This document shows positions 8,387-16,949 of a DNA stretch of 64,000 nt, in pieces. A program made the translations under genes and the position numbers. The notes under the pieces are model-generated. The model was given only the letters and a program-made list of their open reading frames with translations, was not told the origin of the DNA and made no database searches. The DNA lies in the NCBI GenBank assembly GCA_002901265.1, contig PPHI01000001.1:186001-250000 (forward strand), in the 5' to 3' direction. The stretch is from Rhodopirellula baltica. Its GTDB lineage: Bacteria; Planctomycetota; Planctomycetia; Pirellulales; Pirellulaceae. The first letter of the stretch is position 1. Each line of letters opens with the position of its first letter.

Positions 8387-9934
8387 TTAATCGTCCGAGG
8401 CATAGGGGCTGTAATCGCTGTCTTGCCACCGCTGCACTTCGAAACTGTGCAGGTAAAACAGTGTGAGGCCGGGAATGATCGAGACTCCGATCGCGGCCAA
8501 CGTCAGCAGCCCGCCGTCCCATTTGTTGCGGTTCACCGTGATCGCCGCAAGCAACAGATAGACCAAGAAGCCCGCCCACATGAGCCAAAAGCTTTTCCCC
8601 ATCGACGGTTTGGGCTGGATCACGCCGACGCCCCAAGGTCGCGGCAAATCCTTCACGCCGAAGATCGATTCGACCTCTTCGGGCGTGATGTAGAACGACT
8701 CGGAAATCGTCACCTCTTTCGACTTGCCGTACCCGGCTTGTTCGAACGAAACCATTCGTGGCGGGCAGATGTAATCGGACGTTTGCACGACATCGCCGAT
8801 GTTGACTTTCCAGTAGAACTCACCGAGCAAGTAGCGAACGTGGGCGGTTCCCCGGTCATAAAGGCGAAAGGTTTGCTTGTCGTAACCGAGGTGGGTTCCT
8901 TTGCCCTTGGGTGTCGACGTCACGGGGGCGGCCAACGACCAGTGGCCGCTATTGCAGATCAACCATCGATAGCCGGCGTCACGGTTGTAAAGCAGGTATT
9001 CGGACCAGGGAAAAATCTTGCCTTCCCATTTTGCATAGCGTTCCATGAATCCGATGACGACATATTTGGTGTCACCGAAAACGCCTTCGCTGCCGAGGGG
9101 AATCTGGACCTTCGACGCTTCTTGGTGCAGCGACTGGAACAGCGAAAGTTTGCCGTCGTTGACGTCCAGCATCGACGAACAGTTTGGACATGCGATCCGC
9201 AACGTGTCGTCAGGGGCATGCAATGAAAGCGGCCCGGCACACTTGGGGCAAGGCAGCTGTACCGCATCGACGCTGTCAACGATTTCGGGTTTCAGCTCGT
9301 TGATGTCGATGTGCAGATCACTGAGCGTGACCGTGGTGCCTAAGAAAGCGGCTTGTCCTGCGCTGCTGCCGCCCTCGCCGTATTCGAATGTGGCGACTTG
9401 GTTGGTGTCGCCTTGCAAGTCGACATAGTGGTGTTCTGCACCCGGAACGAAGTGCCAAGGGATTTCACCTTCGGCGCCTTCTGCTGTGGCGACGCCTTTT
9501 TCACGAACCGTCAAATTGGTGCGTTTGATCGGTACCGTTTGCAACAAGTCCAGGGAATCGTATGTGGGAAGGTCGGTGCCTTCGCGAAGCGGGTATTGGC
9601 TGGTGAGTGCGAACTGGCCTTGCGCTTCGCTTAGCCAGCCGACCTTATTGCCGGGAAATTCGAGGTACCATTCGTCCCAGCTTCCGCCGCCGGAGTGCCG
9701 ATAACGAACGCGACCGACGATCGTGAATCGCTGCCCTTTCCAGCGTCCTTTGACGCCACGCCGCAATCCGGATGCGGGGTCGCTGACTTCGGCGAATTTG
9801 CCAAGGTCTTCGACATCACGATCGGTGCGTCCGATCGTCGTGCCACAAAAATCGCAAACCGTTACCAGCGCCCAACTGTTGCGAAAGACAGTGGGGCCAC
9901 CACAAGCCGGGCACTTCGTTTTAAATCCTTTCAT
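8387..9934 (-). CDS. DUF4178 protein with two zinc ribbons and C-terminal membrane spans
   Basis: A 515-residue protein. It opens with a zinc-ribbon-like four-cysteine motif (CPACGG at 8-13 and CDFCGT at 27-32), followed by a DUF4178 beta-rich domain (GQRFTIVGRVRYRHSGG...WDEWYLEF). A second ribbon (CPKCAG ... CPNCSS, near 230-255) precedes a second DUF4178 copy (KYVVIGFMERYAKWEG...WSEYLLY). Two hydrophobic spans lie near the C-terminus (FWLMWAGFLVYLLLAAITV). DUF4178 has no known activity but recurs with aminopropyltransferase, DUF350 and SPFH genes. Its stop is 3 bases from the next gene, and its start overlaps speD by 4 bases. Confidence 0.85.
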   Translation of the reverse strand: MKGFKTKCPACGGPTVFRNSWALVTVCDFCGTTIGRTDRDVEDLGKFAEVSDPASGLRRGVKGRWKGQRFTIVGRVRYRHSGGGSWDEWYLEFPGNKVGWLSEAQGQFALTSQYPLREGTDLPTYDSLDLLQTVPIKRTNLTVREKGVATAEGAEGEIPWHFVPGAEHHYVDLQGDTNQVATFEYGEGGSSAGQAAFLGTTVTLSDLHIDINELKPEIVDSVDAVQLPCPKCAGPLSLHAPDDTLRIACPNCSSMLDVNDGKLSLFQSLHQEASKVQIPLGSEGVFGDTKYVVIGFMERYAKWEGKIFPWSEYLLYNRDAGYRWLICNSGHWSLAAPVTSTPKGKGTHLGYDKQTFRLYDRGTAHVRYLLGEFYWKVNIGDVVQTSDYICPPRMVSFEQAGYGKSKEVTISESFYITPEEVESIFGVKDLPRPWGVGVIQPKPSMGKSFWLMWAGFLVYLLLAAITVNRNKWDGGLLTLAAIGVSIIPGLTLFYLHSFEVQRWQDSDYSPYASDD

Positions 9935-10329
9935 CGTGGCTTCACTCCGGTCTCGACATGACGTTCGATCATGCGAACCGTCACGTCCGCCGCATCAAGG
10001 TGCTGGCGGAGGGCGTCTTCCCAGTGCCAACGTTGACGATGTCGACAGCAGTACAAATTGAACGTTGCAAAGCCGACTTCGGGATAGGTGTGACAGGCCA
10101 AATGGGATTCCGACAACAGGTACATTGCCGTTACACCGCCGGGCCCACCGAAGCGATGGAACAGCGGTTCGGCGACAACGTTTAATCCTAGATCCGCGAG
10201 AACTTCGTCGCAGACCGCGCGCACGCGACGAAGATCGGTCAGCCAGTCGACGCGACAACCTTGGGCGTCGACCAGCCATTCCGTCCCGCCGGAAAAATCA
10301 CTCGATAGTTCGGGGCGCGGATCCTGCAC
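9931..10329 (-). CDS. speD: S-adenosylmethionine decarboxylase proenzyme
   Basis: A 132-residue prokaryotic-type AdoMet decarboxylase. The enzyme self-cleaves to create a pyruvoyl group and then makes decarboxylated AdoMet, the aminopropyl donor. The cleavage motif is LLSESHLACHTYPE, with the pyruvoyl-forming serine at about 75 after Glu74; the following histidine and cysteine are also conserved. The N-terminal GTEWLVDAQGC matches family practice, and the length is typical. It overlaps the DUF4178 gene and sits 18 bases after the SPFH gene. With the membrane aminopropyltransferase it forms a complete last step of polyamine synthesis within this operon. Confidence 0.92.
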   Translation of the reverse strand: MQDPRPELSSDFSGGTEWLVDAQGCRVDWLTDLRRVRAVCDEVLADLGLNVVAEPLFHRFGGPGGVTAMYLLSESHLACHTYPEVGFATFNLYCCRHRQRWHWEDALRQHLDAADVTVRMIERHVETGVKPR

Positions 10330-10347
10330 GCAAACAGTCCGACTCGT

Positions 10348-11468
10348 TTAGGAAGCTGGCGGGGGTGGAGGCGGTGGGGTCTGCGACGCAAACAGGTTCG
10401 CCAGTGCGGGAACCGTCGCGGCAGCCGACCAGCCTTGCATGCCGGCGCTCCAGACCATCGTTTCGCGAGTGACTTCGCCACTGGCGATGCCCGAGGTGAC
10501 CTGTGCGATCGAGAACGGGCCTTGGGTTTGGCCGTTGACCGCGATGTGCCATCCGGCTGGCGGAGGTGGTGGGGGAGCAGCGGCGCCGTGGCCACCGGCG
10601 TTTCCCGCGTTCATCATTCCGCCCATCATTTGGTTGGCCATGGCCATTCCCATGCCAAGCCCCATGCCTTCGGACGCGCCGCCACCGGATGGGTTGGACG
10701 CGGCGTCGGTCAACGCGTTGCCCATCTGGAATTGTTGGTAACGGCCCATGTCACCGATCACGCCCATGCTGGTGCGAGTGTCGAGAGCTTTTTCGACTTC
10801 TTCGGGCAGGGAAATGTTAACGAGCACCAACTGCGGGCAATCCAGTCCATATTCGTCATCGATTTGTTCGACGACATGCTCGCGGACTTTGGCAGCGATT
10901 TCGTGATAGCGGCTGGCCATATCCAGCGCCGCGATCTGCAGTTCGCCCAACGTTTGACTGAACGCCGAAATGATCATCGAACGCAGCAGGTCGGTGATTT
11001 CCTCGGAGCGGAAATCGTCATCGGTGCCGACGATTTCTTGCAGCAGTGCCTTGGGGTCAGTCGCCTGCAAGGAATAGGTGCCGAACGCGCGAATACGGAT
11101 CGGACCGAATTCGGGATCCCGCAACATGATGGGGTTGGGTGTGCCCCATTTCAAATCGGTGATTTGGCGAGTACTGACAAAGTACACCTCGCTTTGAAAG
11201 GGCTTTCAAAACCGTATTTCCAGCCCATCAGCGTCGACAGGACGGGCATGTTTTCGGTGGTCAGTTCGTAATGCCCCGGCCCGTACACGTCAGCGATCTC
11301 GCCGCCTTTGACCAACACGGCCATTTGTCCCGGCCGGACGATCAGCTGTGCGCCGTTTTTGATTTCGTTTTTGTAGCGTGGAAAACGCCAAACCAATGAG
11401 TGGTGCGAATCATCGAGCCACTCGATGATGTCGATCAGTTCGTGACGTAACCGGTCAAACAAGCCCAT
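10348..11468 (-). CDS. SPFH-domain protein with C-terminal GYF_2 domain (frameshifted)
   Basis: Two abutting frames form one protein of about 373 residues. The N-terminal piece (11468 down to about 11190) begins MGLFDRLRHELIDIIEW and ends in frame at GFESPFKA; the rest continues as EVYFVSTRQITDLKWGTPN after a one-base change. The coding strand reads GCGAGGTG where family similarity needs GCGGAGGTG, so one G appears missing near 11190. The SPFH region covers about residues 30-250. A glycine/methionine-rich linker, poly-proline stretches and a GYF_2 domain (GWHIAVNGQTQGPFS) follow. Related proteins (called virion-core or YdjI-like) bind membranes in stress systems. It is probably the first gene of the polyamine operon. 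Confidence 0.82.
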
Positions 11469-11913
11469 GGTGTTTCATTCACTTTGCAAAGGGGACTCAA
11501 AGTGGCTCGGTTGCAAAAACCGAGCGTTCATTCCAGTCGGTGAAAATTCTATCGGACGGGCGATCAAACACCACCGCCAGGAATCATCCGTAATCTAACA
11601 AATCACCGAAGTTATTGGGGCTGCCGCAGTGTCGGATCCGCCGCCGATTGGCATTTGATCCCGCAATTTCCGAGGTGAAACGGCGGCTTGAAATCCTGCG
11701 GGTAGGATTCGATCGCGTTGCAGCTTAAATTCGCTGGTGTCAGAAGGGCACAAAGTGATCCAGCTTCGGGGCGCCGTAATTGTCTCAACAGGCAATTGTC
11801 TCAATGGGCAACGGGATCACGCCGATCGCAAAGGATTGACTGCTGGCGGCAACTGCCGGTATCGCGATTCAAAAATTTCTCATTCAACTTTGCCACGTCA
11901 GGCGAACGATTTG
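11469..11913. other. Divergent intergenic region between SPFH operon and polA
   Basis: This 445-base space should hold promoters for both the SPFH/polyamine operon (minus) and polA (plus). An inverted repeat with arms 11505-11511 (GCTCGGT) and 11519-11525 (ACCGAGC) lies just upstream of the SPFH start and could be an operator or a leader hairpin. A short direct repeat AATTGTCTCAA occurs twice around 11779-11805. I see no promoter that I can name with confidence. Confidence 0.45.
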
Positions 11914-14718
11914 ATGGCCAACGAAACACAAGACTTGTTCGCACCCAGCAAGAAACTGTATTTGCTTGACGGGATGGCGCTGCTCTATCGCGCACACTTC
12001 GCACTGATACGCAGCCCACGCTTCACTTCGGGCGGCCAATGCACGTCGGCCGTGTTCGGCATGTTGAACACCGTCACCGATATTCTGACCAAGCACGAAC
12101 CGACTCACATCGCGTTTGCCTTCGATACCTCCGAACCGACTGAACGTCACAAGGCGTTTCCGGAATACAAGGCACACCGTGATGCGATGCCCGAAGACTT
12201 GGCGAGCCAGATTCCGCTGGTCGATCGATTGCTCGAAGCGTTGAACATCACCGTCATTCGCATGCCCGGTTACGAAGCCGACGACGTGATCGGCACCTTG
12301 GCACACCAAGCCCAAGCGGAAGGCTTTGAAACCTGGATGGTGACTCCGGACAAGGATTACCACCAACTGGTCACCGACCAGATCCACGTTTACAAACCGG
12401 GATCCAAAGGCGGGCAAGCGGAAGTGCTCGGCGTCGATGAGGTCTGCAAGCTCTGGGAGATCGATCGCGTCACGCAAGTGATCGATGTGCTCGGCTTGAT
12501 GGGTGATGCCAGCGATAACATCCCTGGCGTTCCCGGCATCGGCCCCAAGACGGCCAAGAAACTGGTCAGCGAATTCGGCAGTGTCGAAGGATTGCTCGAC
12601 AACGTCGACAAACTGAAAGGCAAACAGAAGGAACGCGTCGCCGAAAACCGCGAACAAGCCTTGCTGAGCAAAAAGCTCGTCACCATTCAGCTAGATGTTC
12701 CCACCGAAGTCGATTTGGAATCGCTTCGCTGCAAAGGGAACGATGAAGCCAAGCTACGTGAACTGCTGGTCGACCTCGAATTCGAAACCGTCGGCAAGCG
12801 GCTGTTCGGAAACTCGTTCTCCGCCGCATCCGCCCGGACTGCGGTTGTTCAGGAAAAACGCAAAAGCGAGATCCAGCAATCGCTGTTCGACGAGCCAGCC
12901 AATCAAAAAACACTCGCCGACGTCACCAAGACCTACCACACGGTAACGACCAAGAAAGCCCGAACCGATCTGATCAAACAGCTCCGCAAAGCCGACGCGT
13001 TTTGCTTCGACACCGAAGCAACGGGGCTGGATCCACGCACGGCCGAACCACTCGGCATCGCGATTAGCTTGCGCCCGCACGAAGCGTACTATGTTGTTTG
13101 CCCGAGTGACCCCGACGAGCGGCAGGCGATGCTTGAAGAGTTCGCCGATGTGTTAAGCGATCCCAAGATCACGAAGATCGGCCACAACCTGAAATACGAT
13201 GTCTCGCTGCTGCGATGGCAAGGCATCAAGGTCGCGCCGCCTTTGTTCGACACGATGCTGGTGCATACAATCGCCGAACCGGAAATGCCACACGGGATGG
13301 ACGCACTGTGTGAGCTGTACCTGAATTACAAACCGATTCCTACCAGCGACTTGATCGGCCCCAAAGGCAAAGAGCAGAAGTCGATGGCGGACGTGCCGCT
13401 GGAACAGCTTGCCGAGTACGCTTGCGAAGACGCCGATGTGACACTGCAATTGGCAGAGGTCTTGCGGACGGTGATGGAAGAGAACGAAGTGCAGCAGGTC
13501 TGCAATGACGTCGAATGCCCGCTGGTTCCCGTCTTGGTCGAAATGGAATTCAACGGGATCACTTTGGACACCGAATCGCTCGGCAAGTACGCGGAACTGT
13601 TGCAAACAGAAATCGACGACCTGCAAACGAAGATCTATGCCGCTGCCCAACACGAATTCAACATCGATTCGCCGAAGCAGCTTGGCGTGGTTTTGTTCGA
13701 AGAATTGAAGCTCGAAGAAAAGCCCAAGAAAACCGCGACGGGACAGTACTCAACGCGTGAAGCCGAGCTAGAACGGCTGAGCGGCAAACATGAAATCATT
13801 CGTGACGTGCTGGATTACCGCAACGCCCGCAAGCTGAAGTCCACCTACGTCGACCAACTGCCCGGCGCGGTCAATCCCGAGACCGGGCGACTGCATACTC
13901 ATTACAGCCAAACGTGGACGGCGACGGGGCGACTGCAGTCCAACGACCCGAACTTGCAAACGATCCCCGTCCGTAAAGAACGCGGCCGTGAAATCCGAGC
14001 CGCGTTTGTCCCGCGTTCGGAAGATCACCTGATCCTGTCAGCTGACTACTCGCAAATCGAACTGCGAATCATGGCCGAGCTCAGCCAGGACGAGGCGATG
14101 ATGTCCGCGTTTATCAACAACGAAGACATCCATACGGTGACCGCGTCAAAGGTCTACAAGGTCGATCCGGATGACGTCACGCGTGAGATGCGTGCGAAAG
14201 CCAAGACGGTGAACTTTGGGATCATCTATGGCATCAGCGCATTCGGTCTGCAGCAGCGATTGAACATCCCGCGTGCCGAAGCAAGTGACTTGATCAACAA
14301 CTACTTTGAAAAGTACCCCGGCGTGCAGCGATACATCGATTCGACCATCGAGTTCGCTCAAGAGCACGGTTTTGTCAAAACCAAAACGGGACGCCGTCGC
14401 TTTGTGCGCGACATTACGAGCCGGTCACGCAATTCAAAAGCGGCCGCCGAACGCTTGGCGATGAACAGCCCAATCCAAGGGACCGCCGCGGACATGCTGA
14501 AGCTGGCAATGATCAACGTCGCCGATGGATTGAAAGCCGGAGGCTTCGAAACCAAAATGTTGCTGACCGTGCATGACGAATTGGTGTTCGACATGCTCAA
14601 GAGTGAAGCCGATCAGGTCATGCCCGTGATCGAAGCGGCGATGAAGAACGCACTGCCAATGGAAGTCCCGATCTTGGTTGAGATGGGTACCGGAAAAAAC
14701 TGGCTGGAAGCGCACTAG
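11914..14718 (+). CDS. polA: DNA polymerase I
   Basis: A 934-residue polymerase with all three classic domains. Residues 1-290 form the 5'-3' exonuclease (LYLLDGMALLYRAHFAL, YEADDVIGTLA, GLMGDASDNIPGVPGIGPK). About 340-520 form a 3'-5' exonuclease with intact acidic motifs FCFDTEATGLD, IGHNLKYDVSLL and YACEDADV, so proofreading should be active. The polymerase part shows ADYSQIELR (Asp 711), the fingers motif KTVNFGIIYGIS and the late VHDELVF. The frame extends up to 11737, but homology starts at MANETQDLF, so I chose the ATG at 11914. It acts in repair and Okazaki-fragment processing. It is a stand-alone gene. Confidence 0.96.
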   Translation: MANETQDLFAPSKKLYLLDGMALLYRAHFALIRSPRFTSGGQCTSAVFGMLNTVTDILTKHEPTHIAFAFDTSEPTERHKAFPEYKAHRDAMPEDLASQIPLVDRLLEALNITVIRMPGYEADDVIGTLAHQAQAEGFETWMVTPDKDYHQLVTDQIHVYKPGSKGGQAEVLGVDEVCKLWEIDRVTQVIDVLGLMGDASDNIPGVPGIGPKTAKKLVSEFGSVEGLLDNVDKLKGKQKERVAENREQALLSKKLVTIQLDVPTEVDLESLRCKGNDEAKLRELLVDLEFETVGKRLFGNSFSAASARTAVVQEKRKSEIQQSLFDEPANQKTLADVTKTYHTVTTKKARTDLIKQLRKADAFCFDTEATGLDPRTAEPLGIAISLRPHEAYYVVCPSDPDERQAMLEEFADVLSDPKITKIGHNLKYDVSLLRWQGIKVAPPLFDTMLVHTIAEPEMPHGMDALCELYLNYKPIPTSDLIGPKGKEQKSMADVPLEQLAEYACEDADVTLQLAEVLRTVMEENEVQQVCNDVECPLVPVLVEMEFNGITLDTESLGKYAELLQTEIDDLQTKIYAAAQHEFNIDSPKQLGVVLFEELKLEEKPKKTATGQYSTREAELERLSGKHEIIRDVLDYRNARKLKSTYVDQLPGAVNPETGRLHTHYSQTWTATGRLQSNDPNLQTIPVRKERGREIRAAFVPRSEDHLILSADYSQIELRIMAELSQDEAMMSAFINNEDIHTVTASKVYKVDPDDVTREMRAKAKTVNFGIIYGISAFGLQQRLNIPRAEASDLINNYFEKYPGVQRYIDSTIEFAQEHGFVKTKTGRRRFVRDITSRSRNSKAAAERLAMNSPIQGTAADMLKLAMINVADGLKAGGFETKMLLTVHDELVFDMLKSEADQVMPVIEAAMKNALPMEVPILVEMGTGKNWLEAH

Positions 14719-14792
14719 CCGTTGGCCGGCGAAGGATCGCGGGGAGAGTTCACGCGGGGTGGCTCTTACGGAGGCACCATGCAAGCTATCTC

Positions 14793-14892
14793 GCCCAGCC
14801 TGGCGGGCTGGGACGGTTTCTGCTTACGAGAGGCAGTGGAGTGGGCAGGCGGAGCTGCGAGACATGGTGTGGCGAGGCGGGAGCCTCGTCAC
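14793..14892. terminator. Hairpins downstream of polA
   Basis: Between the polA stop and the FmdB-type gene (188 bases) lie two GC-rich inverted repeats. One has arms 14794-14800 (CCCAGCC) and 14806-14812 (GGCTGGG). The other has arms 14869-14878 (GTGGCGAGGC) and 14883-14892 (GCCTCGTCAC) with a 4-base loop. Neither is followed by a clear T tract. They may end transcription from both converging genes or be members of a dispersed repeat family. Confidence 0.45.
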
Positions 14893-14906
14893 AAGTTTGA
14901 CGTGTC

Positions 14907-15131
14907 CTACATGTCGCACATGCCGCCGCCACAGCAGCGTGGCGCACCGCAGCTTGGGCTGGCGGTCGGCAGACTCTTGCTGCCGTTCATGTTGGGAGCT
15001 GCCGTAGCGCTCATTAGCCGGGTCAGCTTGTGGCTGCCACAATCGGGGCACTCGGCTTTTTCATCGGGATTGCGGACCAGAACTTCGACGGCTTGATTGC
15101 ACTCGGGGCATTCGTATTCGTACAGTGGCAT
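14907..15131 (-). CDS. FmdB-type zinc-ribbon protein
   Basis: A 74-residue protein starting MPLYEYECPECNQ, the hallmark of FmdB/CxxC_CXXC_SSSS regulatory-type zinc ribbons. Two CxxC pairs (CPEC and CPDC) form the ribbon, followed by a flexible Ser/Ala-rich part and a cysteine-rich tail (CGAPRCCGGGMC). An ATG 4 codons upstream is possible, but the family starts at MPLYEY. These proteins are common and of uncertain function, though some are tied to formamidase or methyltransferase control. The gene is divergent from the NAD(P)HX epimerase. Confidence 0.88.
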   Translation of the reverse strand: MPLYEYECPECNQAVEVLVRNPDEKAECPDCGSHKLTRLMSATAAPNMNGSKSLPTASPSCGAPRCCGGGMCDM

Positions 15132-15223
15132 TGCAAAATCCAATCTTCGAGGTGATGAGACGCCCAGTATTTTTGTCGACAGGACGAGGCTGGCAAGCTC
15201 AGAAAATCAAACAAGGTCCCGAA

Positions 15224-15880
15224 ATGAAACGTGACGCGGTACGACAAATCGACAAGATTGCAATCGACGAATTTGGGATCGCTGGTGTGGTGTTGATGGA
15301 AAACGCCGGGCGCGGGGCGGCCGAGAGAATCCTCGCCCGAACGCCACCCGAAACGCCAGTTGGGCTGCTCTGCGGCGGGGGGAATAACGGCGGCGATGGC
15401 TACGTGATCGCCCGCCATCTGGAACTTGCCGGCCGGACGGTACGGGTAATCTCGCTCGTCGAACTGGAAAAGCTCCGTGGCGACGCGGCGATTAACGCGT
15501 CGATCGCATCCAAGGCGGAGATCCAAATCGAGGTGGCCCGCAACGAAAACGAGCTAAAAGACTTGCTGCGGCCCAGCGATTGCCTCGTTGATTGCATGCT
15601 GGGCACCGGGGCATCCGGTGAACCACGTGGGCTGTTCGGCAATGCGGTTCGGCTGGCAAATCAATTGCCAGGCTATCGTGTCGCGATCGACATCCCCACA
15701 GGCCTCGACTGCGACACCGGTGTGCCGAGCCAGACGACGTTTCGCGCCGACCTGACAATCACCTTCGTGGCCGCCAAAGAGGGTTTCGCCAACCCTGATG
15801 CTGCAGGTGTCTTGGGCGAGGTAGACGTGGTTGGGATCGGTGTCCCAAAATGCCTGTTGGAGCAGTTCGGGGTGTTTTGA
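15224..15880 (+). CDS. nnrE: NAD(P)H-hydrate epimerase (YjeF_N domain)
   Basis: A 218-residue single-domain YjeF_N protein that epimerises damaged NAD(P)HX so that a dehydratase can repair it. Seen: VRQIDKIAIDEFGI, the conserved GVVLMENAGRG, the nucleotide loop LCGGGNNGGDGYVIARHL, DCMLGTG and AIDIPTGLDCDTG. The C-terminal ADP-dependent dehydratase domain found in E. coli YjeF is absent, so a separate enzyme must do that step. I chose the ATG at 15224, with AAGG about 10 bases upstream; an ATG at 15125 would overlap the divergent FmdB gene. Confidence 0.92.
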   Translation: MKRDAVRQIDKIAIDEFGIAGVVLMENAGRGAAERILARTPPETPVGLLCGGGNNGGDGYVIARHLELAGRTVRVISLVELEKLRGDAAINASIASKAEIQIEVARNENELKDLLRPSDCLVDCMLGTGASGEPRGLFGNAVRLANQLPGYRVAIDIPTGLDCDTGVPSQTTFRADLTITFVAAKEGFANPDAAGVLGEVDVVGIGVPKCLLEQFGVF

Positions 15881-15967
15881 AAAAACTTGATTCCCGCTAT
15901 CGTGCCCCCTCCGATGATTTAACGATCGTCAGACTTTCCCCAACCGAAATACGCCGAGGTCTCTGAA

Positions 15968-16921
15968 GTGGCTACCGTAATTGAAGCATCCCCGCTGGAT
16001 TTCCCGATGACGGATGCCCTGCGATTCCTTCCCGAAGGCCCCTACCAGAACGGTGCCGGCAAGTTTTCCTGGGTCGGGATTCAACACGGAAGCGACGTGA
16101 CGTTTGGCAGCCTGAACCGTTACGACTTCACCACCGGCGAAAACGTTTCGATGGACCTGCCTGGACGCCCCGGATTTGCGTTCCCGTGTCGTACGGAAAA
16201 CAAATATGTCGTCGGATGCGAACGGACCCTCGGCTACTTTGACGTTTCCAACGGCAGCTGGGAACCGTTTTGTGAAGGCGTCGACCAAGCGGTTGAAAAC
16301 ACCATCATCAATGACGGCTTGGCATACAAAGACAACCTGATCTTCGGCTGCAAAGACCTGGAGTTCGCCACCAAGAAAGCTGGCCTCTATCTGTACCGCG
16401 GCAGCGATTCGAAACTGATCTGCCTCCGCGACGACCAGATCTGCAGCAACGGTAAATCCGTCGTCGAGCAAGACGGAAAGCTGTTCTTGATCGATACCGA
16501 CTCGCCCACGCGCACCGTCGTTCGTTACGCGCTGGACATCGCGGCCGGCACGCTTGGCGAGCCAGAAGTCGTTTTGGACCTGACCGAAGATCCCGCCGTA
16601 CCTGATGGATCGATCCTGACACCAGACGGCAAGAGCATCATCGTTTCGATGTTCCTTCCGAGTGCTGGCCCGTTCGGCGAAACTCGGCAGTACTGCTTGG
16701 CGACTGGCGAATGCGAGCGCGTGTGGCGTACCCCATTGTCGACGCAAAACACTTGCCCGGCATTGGTCGAGTACCAGGGCAAGCTGATGTTGATCATCAC
16801 CACCGCTGTCGAGCACATGACCAAGGAAGACCAGGCAGTTTGCTCGAACGCCGGCAAGCTCTTCATTGCAGAAACGGACTTCGATCCTGCCGCGTGGGCA
16901 CCGCCAGCCTACGACGCCTAG
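15968..16921 (+). CDS. SMP-30/gluconolactonase/LRE-family protein
   Basis: A 317-residue six-bladed beta-propeller of the SGL family, starting at GTG 15968. Family features include the acidic and asparagine metal ligands in the segments VENTIINDGLAYKDNLIFG, SNGKSVVEQ and VPDGSILTPDGKSIIVSMF. Enzymes of this group hydrolyse lactones such as gluconolactone or act on related sugars; the substrate is unknown. There is no signal peptide, so it is probably cytoplasmic. It lies 87 bases after the epimerase on the same strand and converges with the sulfatase. Confidence 0.85.
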   Translation: MATVIEASPLDFPMTDALRFLPEGPYQNGAGKFSWVGIQHGSDVTFGSLNRYDFTTGENVSMDLPGRPGFAFPCRTENKYVVGCERTLGYFDVSNGSWEPFCEGVDQAVENTIINDGLAYKDNLIFGCKDLEFATKKAGLYLYRGSDSKLICLRDDQICSNGKSVVEQDGKLFLIDTDSPTRTVVRYALDIAAGTLGEPEVVLDLTEDPAVPDGSILTPDGKSIIVSMFLPSAGPFGETRQYCLATGECERVWRTPLSTQNTCPALVEYQGKLMLIITTAVEHMTKEDQAVCSNAGKLFIAETDFDPAAWAPPAYDA

Positions 16922-16949
16922 TTCAAGCCACTGGCTTGCATCACGAGGC

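Noticed and set aside
8423-9226. 267-codon plus-strand frame over DUF4178
   Set aside because: No recognisable motifs, and it lies wholly inside a conserved operon gene.
11190-11190. Programmed frameshifting in the SPFH gene
   Set aside because: No slippery heptamer or downstream structure stands out, and six other genes show the same kind of missing base.
14678-15007. Plus-strand frame continuing past polA
   Set aside because: Low-complexity, no motif and no start context; the region holds GC-rich hairpins instead.
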